Assembly (NCBI GenBank): GCA_964458575.1
Contig: CAYWMD010000030.1
Coordinates: 12,476-76,475, forward strand
Reading direction: 5' to 3'
DNA length: 64,000 bases
Source of the DNA: CAYWMD01 sp964458575
GTDB taxonomy: Bacteria > Verrucomicrobiota > Verrucomicrobiia > Limisphaerales > JADLHS01
How positions within the stretch are numbered: the first letter of the stretch is position 1; each line of letters opens with the position of its first letter. Shown here in pieces: positions 52,214 to 60,280 of this stretch. The notes beneath the pieces were generated by a model. The model made no database searches, had not been told where the DNA came from, and was given only the letters and a program-made list of their open reading frames with translations. The translations under genes and the position numbers were made by a program.

Positions 52214-53036
52214 TCAACCGCTTCTTCTCCCGGCTCTCGACTTTCTTGATGCTCTCGGCGATGGGCAGGTTTTCCGGCATCGTGCCGCCGAGTTCGTGAA
52301 TAGTGCGGCGGACTTTGCGGCCCACTTCGTTGTGAATCCGGTTGGCGTGATCTTTGTGCCGCACGCTTTCGCGCCGGAGTTTTTCCTCGGTCTGCGTGGC
52401 GCGGAACAGATTGGCTGCCAGTTCCGTGCTGCCCATGTGGTCGAGGATGTTTTGTTTGGGCTTGAGCCGTTTGCGCTGGCGGAGGTCGCGCATGCCCAGC
52501 CCGCCGTAAAGCCCGCGATAGCCGTGATCCATGAAGATGGCGTAGTCGAGCGGGTCAACCACGCCGGATTGCTTGGCGACACCCGCGAGGTTTTTGTTGT
52601 GCTTCTTCATCTCAGCGCGAAGGAGCAGGCGCAGTTTGTCTTCCTTCAACGCCTCGTCATCGGCCATTTCCTGTCGCCGCGTTTGCACAGCAAAATAAGT
52701 TTGTCCCAACGCGACGAGCGGTTTGCTCGGGTCAGCGTTCTGGATGACGAGGTAGCAGGCGTAGCGGGAGAGCGCCCAATCCTCGACCTCGCGTTGTGCG
52801 CCCGATCCAATGCTGACCATATTGCGCATTTCCGCAAAATGGTCGGCGACCGCGTGGCCGCTCTTGATGCAGGCTTCCTTGGCCTTCTGAACCACCGGCT
52901 CGAAGTTGCGGAAGTTCAGATACTCCAACACCTGTGCCAGATCGCGCGCGGACCACGATTCGTTTCCGTCGGCGTTAACGCGTTTGATTCGTTCAAAGGT
53001 ATTGCTGCCGGCGGGCGCGGGAAGTTGGCTGCTCAT
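52203..53036 (-). CDS. dinD: DinD-like DNA damage-inducible protein
   Basis: A 277-residue protein of the DinD family; E. coli DinD is SOS-induced and has been reported to dissociate RecA filaments. Family marks are FERIKRVNADGNESWSARDL, EYLNFRNFEPVVQKAKEAC, SRYACYLVIQNADPSKPLVA and the basic C-terminus GRKVRRTIHELGGTMPENLP. The 46 bp before the ATG hold no LexA-like palindrome; it is probably read with the KilA-N gene upstream. A second, decayed copy of its 3' end lies at 54569-54825. Confidence 0.88.
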   Translation of the reverse strand: MSSQLPAPAGSNTFERIKRVNADGNESWSARDLAQVLEYLNFRNFEPVVQKAKEACIKSGHAVADHFAEMRNMVSIGSGAQREVEDWALSRYACYLVIQNADPSKPLVALGQTYFAVQTRRQEMADDEALKEDKLRLLLRAEMKKHNKNLAGVAKQSGVVDPLDYAIFMDHGYRGLYGGLGMRDLRQRKRLKPKQNILDHMGSTELAANLFRATQTEEKLRRESVRHKDHANRIHNEVGRKVRRTIHELGGTMPENLPIAESIKKVESREKKRLKAG

Positions 53037-53082
53037 GGATTTCTTTTACTCCAAGCCACAGTTCAAATGAAGGACGAATTAT

Positions 53083-53919
53083 TCAAAGCTTTTCACCCAA
53101 TGCCCTGGGCGTGCTGGCGGTGAGGGTTTGCATCTGGCGGATGGCGATTTGATTGAGGCGCTTGAGGCGTTCGCCTTGCGGCAGTTGCATGTGGATGAAC
53201 TCGGCGTTCATGCCTTCGATGTTGGCGAGGACGAGGAGTTGCTCGACGCTGGCATAATCGCGGACGTTGCCTTCGAGCTTGGGATTGGCGTCGCGCCATT
53301 GCCGGGCGGTCTGGCCAAAGAGGGCGACGTTGAGCAAGTCGGCTTCGGTGGCGTAGGTGATGGCCGCCTGCGCGGGCGTGACTTCGGGCGGGATGAGATG
53401 CGCCTTCACCGCCTCGGTGTGGATGCGGTAGTTGAGTTTGGAGAGGGTGCGATTGAGATTCCACGCGAGGGAGAGCCGGCGATTTTCGTCGTCCTTAAGC
53501 CGCTGGAATTCTTTGATGAGGTAGAGTTTGAATTCCACGGACACCCAAGAGGCGAATTCAAACGCAATATCCTTGTGCGCGTAAGTGCCGCCGTAGCGCC
53601 CGGGTTGGGATGTGATGCCGACCGCGCCGGTCTTTTCAATCCATTGCTTGGGCGTAAGCGTGAAACTGTTCAGCCCGGCCTGAATTCTAATCCCGTCGAA
53701 TTCGACGGGATTAAAACCTGGGTTGTTGAGTCGCTCCCAGACGCCGAGGAACTCCACGGTGTTACGATTGCGCAGCCAATTGCGGATCACATCGTCCAGA
53801 TGATCTGGATTCTTGTATCGAGCGATGTCCGTAAGGCTGATGTAATCTTCCTTTCGCCCGGAAAGGATGGTGATGGCTGCGCCTTGAACTTCGATGGTAG
53901 CTTTCTTTACTTTACTCAT
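53083..53919 (-). CDS. KilA-N domain protein
   Basis: A 278-residue protein with the DNA-binding KilA-N domain in its first half (EDYISLTDIARY, DVIRNWLRNRNTVEFLGVWE, GGTYAHKDIAFEFASWVS), a domain typical of phage and plasmid regulators. The second half is helical and unannotated (FGQTARQWRDANPKLEGNVRD). ATG at 53919 is chosen; the frame is open for 56 more codons with unrelated translation. It is upstream of dinD by 46 bases and likely in one operon with it. Role unknown; phage- or defence-related regulation is a guess. Confidence 0.82.
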   Translation of the reverse strand: MSKVKKATIEVQGAAITILSGRKEDYISLTDIARYKNPDHLDDVIRNWLRNRNTVEFLGVWERLNNPGFNPVEFDGIRIQAGLNSFTLTPKQWIEKTGAVGITSQPGRYGGTYAHKDIAFEFASWVSVEFKLYLIKEFQRLKDDENRRLSLAWNLNRTLSKLNYRIHTEAVKAHLIPPEVTPAQAAITYATEADLLNVALFGQTARQWRDANPKLEGNVRDYASVEQLLVLANIEGMNAEFIHMQLPQGERLKRLNQIAIRQMQTLTASTPRALGEKL

Positions 53920-54076
53920 CGTGATTTGGTAACCGCCGAAGAGTAGCGAGCCAAACCGGGGTTGCAAAGTGGGGAGTTTGATTCGGCACCTCATCCGACC
54001 TGCGGCCACCTTCTCCCGGTCGAGGCGGAGAGGGGATTCTTTGAACGGCCACCGGTTCTCCGCCAGTAGTGGGCGC

Positions 54077-54547
54077 ATGTTGACCACGCCGATTCGCGCG
54101 GTGGATGAGCGGGTGCTGCCGTTTGCGCCGGACCAAATCTGGCCGGTGCTGGCGGACGTGAACGGTTATCCCCGGTGGTATCCGCCGTCGCTGCAGCTGC
54201 ACGTGCGGGCGGTCACCGCCGACGGGATCGGGTCGGAGGTGGAGCTGCGGCCCCGGGGCGGACGGGCGTTTCGCTGTCGCGTGGAGTCGCTCGAAGCACC
54301 GCGCCGGCTGCGGCTGCGCTACCCGGGCGACTTCATCGTGGGCACGGGCGAGTGGCGTTTGGACGCCGCGCCTGGCGGCACGCGGGTGGCGTATGAGATT
54401 GATGTGGTGGCCACAGGGCGATTGGCGGTGCTGCTGGGCTGGCTGTTGCCGCTCGGCAAAATCCACTCCAAGTTCATGCGCGAGGTGCTGGTGAATCTGG
54501 AGGCTGAGGTGAAGCGGAGGGATTCATCAGTGTCCACCAGTGGTTGA
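54077..54547 (+). CDS. SRPBCC/START-like protein (polyketide cyclase type)
   Basis: A 156-residue soluble protein with the helix-grip fold pattern: VLPFAPDQIWPVLADVNGYP at the N-terminus, FRCRVESLEAPRRLRLRYPG in the middle, and a long C-terminal amphipathic helix (KFMREVLVNLEAEVKRR). These proteins bind hydrophobic ligands or assist maturation of ubiquinone-like systems (Coq10-type). The ATG at 54077 starts the similarity. It is divergent from the KilA-N gene. Ligand unknown. Confidence 0.78.
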   Translation: MLTTPIRAVDERVLPFAPDQIWPVLADVNGYPRWYPPSLQLHVRAVTADGIGSEVELRPRGGRAFRCRVESLEAPRRLRLRYPGDFIVGTGEWRLDAAPGGTRVAYEIDVVATGRLAVLLGWLLPLGKIHSKFMREVLVNLEAEVKRRDSSVSTSG

Positions 54548-54568
54548 ATCTTGCCTGAACGTATCCCG

Positions 54569-54825
54569 CCTTGAGCCGTTTCTTCTCCCGGCTCGCGACT
54601 TTCTTGATGCTTTCAGCGACGGGCAGGTTTTCCGGCATCGCGCCGCCAAGTTCGTGAATGGTGCGGCGGACTTTGCGGCCTACGGATTCTTCAAACCTCG
54701 TAGCAGCCGCGTGAGTCGGCTCAAATAGGCTGGAAGTCAGAGCGAACTCACGTTCGCTGCCACAATCTTGAAAGGCCGCACGTTTTCGCGGCGCAGCGTT
54801 CGTCGGTCTGCGTGGCACGGTACAA
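54569..54825 (-). pseudogene. Decayed second copy of the dinD 3' end
   Basis: 54569-54683 aligns to 52211-52325 in dinD with a constant offset of 2358, and about 54777-54823 to 52362-52406 after an interruption of 93 bases. Translated, the first block gives GRKVRRTIHELGGAMPENLP and ESIKKVASREKKRLKAG, nearly identical to the DinD C-terminus. No start codon or N-terminal half remains, so it is a truncated, interrupted duplicate. Confidence 0.85.
54684..54776. repeat. Pair of REP-like hairpins inside the dinD remnant
   Basis: Where the dinD alignment breaks, this segment replaces about 36 bases of dinD. It holds AGCCG/CGGCT (54705-54709 with 54717-54721) and then the perfect GCGAAC/GTTCGC stem (54742-54747 with 54752-54757) around TCAC. 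The arrangement is typical of a small inserted palindromic unit. Confidence 0.6.
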
Positions 54826-54866
54826 AATGGATTTACAAACGAAATGAGTAGAATTACAAAACCCGT

Positions 54867-55070
54867 ATGACCAATGACACCAAACGTTCGATCCTGCGCT
54901 GGATTCACATCATCTTCGGGCTGACGATACTGGGTTACATTTATGGTCCGCCCGAGGAAACTCTGAAGTATCGCGACAATTTTCGGTTTTTCTTCGTTCC
55001 GGTGATTATCCTTTCCGGACTTTGGATGTGGAAAGGTCATATCGTGTCACGACTGTTTACGAAAAAGTAG
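54867..55070 (+). CDS. Small two-helix membrane protein
   Basis: A 67-residue product with two hydrophobic helices: WIHIIFGLTILGYIYG (about residues 12-27) and FFFVPVIILSGLWMWKG (about 41-57), with a basic C-terminus. The signature of the first helix with the histidine and the PPEETLKYRDN loop recurs in small unnamed membrane proteins of other bacteria. The sequence is AT-rich compared with the neighbours. Function unknown. Confidence 0.65.
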   Translation: MTNDTKRSILRWIHIIFGLTILGYIYGPPEETLKYRDNFRFFFVPVIILSGLWMWKGHIVSRLFTKK

Positions 55071-55117
55071 ACCCCAACACGACGAACGATAACAACGAAA
55101 TCTCTGTGAAAGGCGTT

Positions 55118-55678
55118 ATGACCAAGAAAGAATTGTCGGCCCCGCAACGGGAGGAACTGCTCAAAACGTTGAAAGCCCGATTCGAGCACAACCTGAATCG
55201 CCACAAGGGACTGGATTGGGCCAAGGTCCAGTCGCGGCTGCAAGCCAAACCGGAAAAGCTGTGGTCGCTCAATGAAATGGAACGCACGGGCGGCGAGCCG
55301 GAGCTCGTGGGTCAGGACAAAAAGTCGGGTGAATTCATCTTCTTCGATTGTTCGCCGGAAAGTCCGGTCGGACGGCGCAGCGTTTGTTACGACCGGGAAG
55401 GATGGTTGTCACGGAAGGAAGCCCGGCCGAAAACCACCGCCATGGATATGGCCACTGAAATGGGCGTTGAGCTTTTGACGGAAGAAGAATACTTCGCGCT
55501 ACAGAAGCTGGGCGAATTTGATTTGAAGACGTCGAGCTGGCTGAAAACGCCCGTTGAGATGAGAACACTTGGCGGCGCGCTTTGGGGTGGCCGCTCTTAC
55601 GGCCGCGTCTTCATTGGGTGCAACGGCGCGCAATCGTACTACGCCGCCAGAGGATTCCGGGCGGTGCTGAGTGTGTAG
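55118..55678 (+). CDS. DUF4256 family protein
   Basis: A 186-residue soluble protein. LLKTLKARFEHNLNRHKGLD is followed by SLNEMERTGGEPELVG, DKKSGEFIFFDCSPESPVGR and SWLKTPVEMRTLGGALWGG, the characteristic order of DUF4256 proteins, which have no established function. ATG at 55118 fits the usual start; it is 47 bases after the small membrane protein gene, possibly co-transcribed. Confidence 0.85.
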   Translation: MTKKELSAPQREELLKTLKARFEHNLNRHKGLDWAKVQSRLQAKPEKLWSLNEMERTGGEPELVGQDKKSGEFIFFDCSPESPVGRRSVCYDREGWLSRKEARPKTTAMDMATEMGVELLTEEEYFALQKLGEFDLKTSSWLKTPVEMRTLGGALWGGRSYGRVFIGCNGAQSYYAARGFRAVLSV

Positions 55679-55686
55679 CCAGCCAT

Positions 55687-56493
55687 CTATTTCTTCCCGT
55701 CGAGGAACCGGGCGAGCACACGTTGAACATTTTTCGGGTTCAGCACCAGGGCGCCATGGCCGAGGTTCGGGTCTTCGATGCTGAATTCCACGGTCGCGCC
55801 TTGTTCTTTCAACCACGCGGCGGTGCGGCGCATGGCGGCGATGCCGTCGCGCTCGGAGTCCTTGGCACCCGCGGCCGTCACCCAGCGCGTGCCGCGCAGC
55901 GGATGATCGCCATACGCGCCGCTCGTGATGGCGCGGGTAGGCGGGTAATCGAGCGCCACGCCGCCGGAACTGGCGACGTTGAGCGCGAAGTATTTCTTCC
56001 CGCGTCCGTGGTCGAGCGCGACGATGGCGTAGGAATTGGCCGAGCCGCGGCTGAAGCCGTGAAACATCACCGTGCCGGGAGTGGCACCGAGTTTTTGCAG
56101 CGCCAGGTCAATCTCGCGATACACCTGCTCGGGCGTGTAGTAGGAATTTCGTTCGTTATCACCGCCCAACCACCATTGCACGGTCACGAGGCCGACGTCG
56201 CGGCCCGCAAGATGTTGGCTCCAGATCGCGAGGTCGTCAGTGGCGAAGCCTTCGCGTCCATGAATCGAGACGATCCAATGTTTGGGCGCGTTGGTGCCGC
56301 TGGCGCGCCAGACGGTGTAGAAGCTCTCGCCGTCCGTCGAGGGAAAGATTGCCGGCTTCAGCCTCGCGGCGGCGGCGTAGAATTTCCCGGTTTGCGCCTG
56401 CCGGAACAAGCCGGCGGCGGGTCCGGTGAGGTTGGTTTGCGCCGTGGCGGCGTGGATCAGGACGAAGAGCGTAAACAGCCAGTGCGTTTTCAT
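55687..56493 (-). CDS. Secreted alpha/beta hydrolase (esterase-like)
   Basis: A 268-residue exported protein (signal peptide MKTHWLFTLFVLIHAATA, cut about residue 18). The nucleophile elbow is GFSRGS, with serine at about residue 147; HWIVSIHGREGF supplies the oxyanion-hole strand and DPNLGHGALVL the catalytic histidine. It resembles polyhydroxyalkanoate-depolymerase/feruloyl-esterase-like hydrolases. Last gene of the same-strand run of glycan-active genes, so an ester-removing role on polysaccharides is plausible but not shown. Confidence 0.8.
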   Translation of the reverse strand: MKTHWLFTLFVLIHAATAQTNLTGPAAGLFRQAQTGKFYAAAARLKPAIFPSTDGESFYTVWRASGTNAPKHWIVSIHGREGFATDDLAIWSQHLAGRDVGLVTVQWWLGGDNERNSYYTPEQVYREIDLALQKLGATPGTVMFHGFSRGSANSYAIVALDHGRGKKYFALNVASSGGVALDYPPTRAITSGAYGDHPLRGTRWVTAAGAKDSERDGIAAMRRTAAWLKEQGATVEFSIEDPNLGHGALVLNPKNVQRVLARFLDGKK

Positions 56494-56535
56494 GTTGGCC
56501 GGCAGATACTGGCTGCCCGGGTTGGATTCGGCAAA

Positions 56536-58437
56536 TCAAAGCAGCTCGACCACCACGATTTCGTACAGGTTCACCTGAGGTACGGTGAAAGTAACGGAGT
56601 CTGTCGTTTGCCCAAATGTCAACTCGGGCCGATCTGCGTGCAACGGGCTGCTCAATCGCACGGATTTCACCGACTTGCCGGCAGGCAGTGCGATCTGAAT
56701 AACGATGTCGGTGGCGGCCGCATCGTCGCGATAGTTCACGAGGTGCAGGAGACGACGTCCGTGTTGTCCGGTCAGTTCCGCGCACAAGCCGGCGGGCGCG
56801 TTGGCGGTGAATGAGAATCCGCCACCACAGGATTGGCGCACCGCGGCGACATAGTCGGCTCCTTCGGGGAACTGCCCGGTGCGCTCGGGTGGAATCCCGC
56901 GCAGCCCGGGCCGTGTGCGCGGTCGAAACCACTCGTCGTGCGTGGCGACGGGACCGATGACGCACAGCCGCCCGCCAGAATCCACATAGCGTTTCAACAG
57001 TTTGATCTGCAAGTCGGACAACGCGATGCAACCGGCGAGAATGACAGCACGGTATGATTTCAAATCGGCGAGCTTGGAATCATAAATCATTTGGAATGGA
57101 ACGCGGTTCTCGACCAGGGCTTGTTCGACACGATCCGTGAGTTTCGCCCACTTGGGTTCGGCAAAAGCTTGGGAAGGAAAACTGCGCAGCACGGCCACGT
57201 CGGCGATGGCCGTCGTATCTCGGAACAAGTCGCGGTTGGTGTTAAAGTAGCGGATGAACGGCAGAAGGTTGGTGGACATCGGCTCTTGCGCGCCGGGCAT
57301 CCGGACGATTTTGCCGTATTCAAACCAGCAGACGCAGCCGAGGCAGTCGAGGTTGAAGGCCATGGCTTCGGCGGCCTCGAGCGGGTTGCGCGTGTAAGCG
57401 AACACGGCGTTGTCAAAGGCGCGGCCAATCTTGTAGGTTCGAATACGGCTGTGGAGCACGCCGTCGCGGTAGCCCGGCTCAGGGCCTTCCTCCCAAAACG
57501 CCTCGCCGCCCGGAAGTAATCGTCCGTGGTCCACCGGCGGGCGAATGCGGTCGCCCGGAGGAGGAGGATTACATTCGAGCAAAAGGTCCTTCCGCAAGCG
57601 GCGGGCATATTGCGTCATCTCGGCGAACGAGTCCGCCAGAGATTGGCAGGCAAAATCCAGCCACGCGCGGTGCAGCAGATTACTCGGCGCGTCGTTCCGC
57701 GGAGGATAAACCCATTTCAGATCGGTGATGCCGGCGGTCTTCAACTCCCGGTTGGTGAAAGTCCGGGCAAGGTATTTGCGGAATCGTTCAACCGAACAGG
57801 TGTCAAAGCCCGGACCGTAGCCGTAGTTGTCAAAGTGGATCAAATCCGCCTGAATGTCGCACACGGCGAACCGGACGATGTCCTGATAGAACGCCCGCGC
57901 CGCCGGGTGATTGCGATTCCAGTAATAGCGGTATTGGCTTGAGCCGTAGGTGAGGGGTTTGGCGCTTTGATCCGTGAGCAGCCATGCGCGGGCGTCCGGC
58001 CGTTCCGTGAAAAACAGCTCCCAGCCAAACGCGCCGCTGTAGTTGTAAACGCCCACGCGCAGGCCGGCCTCATGGCAGAGTTTCGAGAACCGGACCGCGT
58101 CGGCCATGCTTTCACGCTCGGCTTCCAACCCGTAGCCCTTGTAGGCGTGCATCATCACAAAATTGACGCCGAGCGCCTCGAGGTCAGCGACCATTTCGGG
58201 ACTGTGTTCGCGTGCGTAGGCGGCGCGCTGTTCTGGAGTCGGTTCGTAACCTTTGCCGCCGTCGCGGCGCACACGGTGAATCAGCGGCTCCCAACTGCCC
58301 GCCATCACGATGCCGTCGCGTTGCAGCCACGCGGGCCGTTTGGCAAGCGGCAGCGTCAATGTCTCGCAACTACCCGTCGCGACCCACCAACCCCAGACCA
58401 GAACAACCACGCCCAACCGAATCCCAGTGTGCTTCAT
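56536..58437 (-). CDS. Secreted TIM-barrel glycoside hydrolase-like protein with GATase-like domain
   Basis: A 633-residue exported protein with signal peptide (GVVVLVWGWWVATGSC, possible lipobox-like Cys at its end). The TIM-barrel part (about residues 40-390) has FVMMHAYKGYG, RVGVYNYSGAFGWELFF, DLIHFDNYGYG and LLLECNPPPPGD. A Rossmann domain follows from about 410, like the GH42 trimerisation or Gn_AT-like fold (VILAGCIALSDLQIKLLKRY, GGRLCVIGP). A beta-sandwich tail closes the chain. It resembles GH42-related, unassigned proteins in PVC bacteria. ATG at 58437, 13 bases after the isomerase-like gene. Confidence 0.75.
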   Translation of the reverse strand: MKHTGIRLGVVVLVWGWWVATGSCETLTLPLAKRPAWLQRDGIVMAGSWEPLIHRVRRDGGKGYEPTPEQRAAYAREHSPEMVADLEALGVNFVMMHAYKGYGLEAERESMADAVRFSKLCHEAGLRVGVYNYSGAFGWELFFTERPDARAWLLTDQSAKPLTYGSSQYRYYWNRNHPAARAFYQDIVRFAVCDIQADLIHFDNYGYGPGFDTCSVERFRKYLARTFTNRELKTAGITDLKWVYPPRNDAPSNLLHRAWLDFACQSLADSFAEMTQYARRLRKDLLLECNPPPPGDRIRPPVDHGRLLPGGEAFWEEGPEPGYRDGVLHSRIRTYKIGRAFDNAVFAYTRNPLEAAEAMAFNLDCLGCVCWFEYGKIVRMPGAQEPMSTNLLPFIRYFNTNRDLFRDTTAIADVAVLRSFPSQAFAEPKWAKLTDRVEQALVENRVPFQMIYDSKLADLKSYRAVILAGCIALSDLQIKLLKRYVDSGGRLCVIGPVATHDEWFRPRTRPGLRGIPPERTGQFPEGADYVAAVRQSCGGGFSFTANAPAGLCAELTGQHGRRLLHLVNYRDDAAATDIVIQIALPAGKSVKSVRLSSPLHADRPELTFGQTTDSVTFTVPQVNLYEIVVVELL

Positions 58438-58450
58438 GAACGAATCGCCG

Positions 58451-59344
58451 CTATTTGATTGACCGCATGTATTGGAGGAATTGTTTTGCGCACCGATCCA
58501 GATTCGCCTCGCGGCCCCCGCCGCGCAGCGGCGAACACATCTCATACGCGACGGCACCGCGATAACCGGCTTTTTTCAAAGCCGCGAAGAAACTCCGGTA
58601 ATCAATGAAGCCGTCTCCCATAGGCACAGCGCGAACCGCATCGGTTTCGCGCATGTAATTCACCAATTGCGGGACGTAGGAAAACTGCGGACGCCGGACA
58701 TAATCCGCCACCGTGGTGTGAACGATGTGGGGAGCCAGCTTCCGGACGCCGGCCACGAGGTCGCTGCCGTGCAACGCGGGCGCCCACGCGTCATACATCG
58801 CCTTGCAATTCGGCTCACCAATGTCTTCGAGCAAGTCGGCCATGCTCTCGAAGTGCGCTGCCGTATCGTGATGATTTTGGACGCCGATGGTCACGCCGAA
58901 TTCCGCCGCACGGCGGGCGCACTCACGCAAGCCCTCCACACACCAGGCCCAACTTTGATCCAAGCTGACGCCGGGGTAACCGTAGCCGGTGAACACGCGA
59001 ATCAATCTGCAATTCAAGTCACGGGCCATGCGCGCGAGTTCCGTGACATAGAGAATCTGCATTTCGCGCGTCGGGATGTCGGGACGCTCGCCACCAAGGC
59101 AGAAATCCGTGTAGCCGGCGATGCAGGTGAGTTGGAGTTTCAATCTGGCCAGCCTGTCCCGGAGCCGCGTTCGCCCAGCTTCGGCGAAATCCAGTAACGA
59201 CAAGTGTGGCCGCTTGGCCATGAGCATCACGCCGTCGAAACCAAGCTTCGCTGCCTTGTCCAAGAACTCATCGAGCGTCAGACGAACCTGGCCTGGCCAG
59301 ACACCGGCGTAGCTGACGGAGTGCAAAACAGTTTTCCAGCGCAT
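58451..59344 (-). CDS. Sugar phosphate isomerase/epimerase-like TIM-barrel protein
   Basis: A 297-residue xylose-isomerase-like TIM-barrel protein of the IolE/AP endonuclease 2 group: LDKAAKLGFDGVMLM, LNCRLIRVFTGYG, FGVTIGVQNHHDTAAH, PNCKAMYDAWAP, IVHTTVADYVR and AYEMCSPLRGGG provide the metal-ligand Glu/Asp/His positions. No signal peptide is obvious, so it is likely cytoplasmic and may isomerise a sugar released by the neighbouring hydrolases. Four bases separate it from the gene upstream. Confidence 0.85.
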   Translation of the reverse strand: MRWKTVLHSVSYAGVWPGQVRLTLDEFLDKAAKLGFDGVMLMAKRPHLSLLDFAEAGRTRLRDRLARLKLQLTCIAGYTDFCLGGERPDIPTREMQILYVTELARMARDLNCRLIRVFTGYGYPGVSLDQSWAWCVEGLRECARRAAEFGVTIGVQNHHDTAAHFESMADLLEDIGEPNCKAMYDAWAPALHGSDLVAGVRKLAPHIVHTTVADYVRRPQFSYVPQLVNYMRETDAVRAVPMGDGFIDYRSFFAALKKAGYRGAVAYEMCSPLRGGGREANLDRCAKQFLQYMRSIK

Positions 59345-59348
59345 ACAT

Positions 59349-60236
59349 TTATTCTTTGGCCGATGGCGGATCCTTTTCCGCGCGCCCGCGAAATTCGGTC
59401 CGGAGCACGCGGTATTTTTCCGGGTTCGCCACGGGATTCTGATGACAATAAATCAGCACGCCGTCGCAACAGCGCAAACCGCGGCGGATGACCTCCTGCA
59501 CGTACTCCGCGGTTGAACTCCCCAGCCGCGAATGGGCTGTGGCATAGACATCCAGCACCACCGGCAAGTTTGACCCCACGATATCCCGGATCTTTTGGAC
59601 CTCAAACTCCACCAGCGTCGCGTTCGTCAGATTCGGACTGGTCTGCGACTCGGCGCGGTAGGGGAACAGGATGCCATCGAAGAGACCCTCGTATTTCTTC
59701 GCGGTTTCCGGTTTGATTTGGCGGAAATACCAGCAAGGCACGGACAGGAAGTGTGGATTGATTTTGCGGCTGGTTTCCGTGTATCGCCGAACCATCTGCG
59801 GGGTGAAGAATTTTTCATTATGGAGAAAGTCATCAATGCTCCAGGCAACCAGATTGGCGTCCGTGAGGCTGAGTTGCGCCAAGGCTTCCGCCCAGCGATC
59901 GAAATCGAGCCGGAACGGTTCGGAGAAGCGTTTGCCGCGGGGTGGCGATTCCGATGGCGGCAGCAGCGTCACCCAGACGCGAATGCCGTTTTCCCGGGCG
60001 CGCGGCAGGAATAGTTTCAGATCGTCCCAGTCATTCGTGTGGTGAGCGATGAGAAAGTTGTACGTATTGGCGCGCAAGTCGGCTAATTCGGAAAGCAGCT
60101 TGGGAAGATCCATCCGCCCGCTGGCGAGACGCGGCGGGTTGTCGTAAGTCCCGCGGCAGCCGCGTAACGCCGGGAGTTGACCCCAAACACCGCTGCCAAG
60201 GAATGCGAGGACGAGAGCCAGCCAACGACACATCAT
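59349..60236 (-). CDS. Secreted TIM-barrel-like protein of unknown function
   Basis: A 295-residue exported product (signal peptide WLALVLAFLGSGVWG). The mature part has YDNPPRLASGRMDLPKLLSE, RANTYNFLIAHHTNDWDDL, VWVTLLPPSES, LVAWSIDDFLHN and GLFDGILFPYRAES, a beta/alpha barrel pattern with acidic residues at strand ends, like glycoside hydrolases, but no family is recognised. The ATG at 60236 is preferred; a second ATG follows directly. It stands between the rhamnosidase and the isomerase-like gene in one operon. Confidence 0.7.
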   Translation of the reverse strand: MMCRWLALVLAFLGSGVWGQLPALRGCRGTYDNPPRLASGRMDLPKLLSELADLRANTYNFLIAHHTNDWDDLKLFLPRARENGIRVWVTLLPPSESPPRGKRFSEPFRLDFDRWAEALAQLSLTDANLVAWSIDDFLHNEKFFTPQMVRRYTETSRKINPHFLSVPCWYFRQIKPETAKKYEGLFDGILFPYRAESQTSPNLTNATLVEFEVQKIRDIVGSNLPVVLDVYATAHSRLGSSTAEYVQEVIRRGLRCCDGVLIYCHQNPVANPEKYRVLRTEFRGRAEKDPPSAKE

Positions 60237-60280
60237 TTCCGGCCAGCCTATGCCTGAAGTGCAACCTGACAAGCCCGATT

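Noticed and set aside
52990..53082. LexA box before dinD
   Set aside because: No CTGT-N8-ACAG-type palindrome in the gap.
54474..55040. A 188-codon minus-strand frame covering the dinD remnant and the small membrane gene
   Set aside because: Only the dinD-like part is meaningful; the rest is antisense to the two-helix protein. Recorded as a remnant instead.
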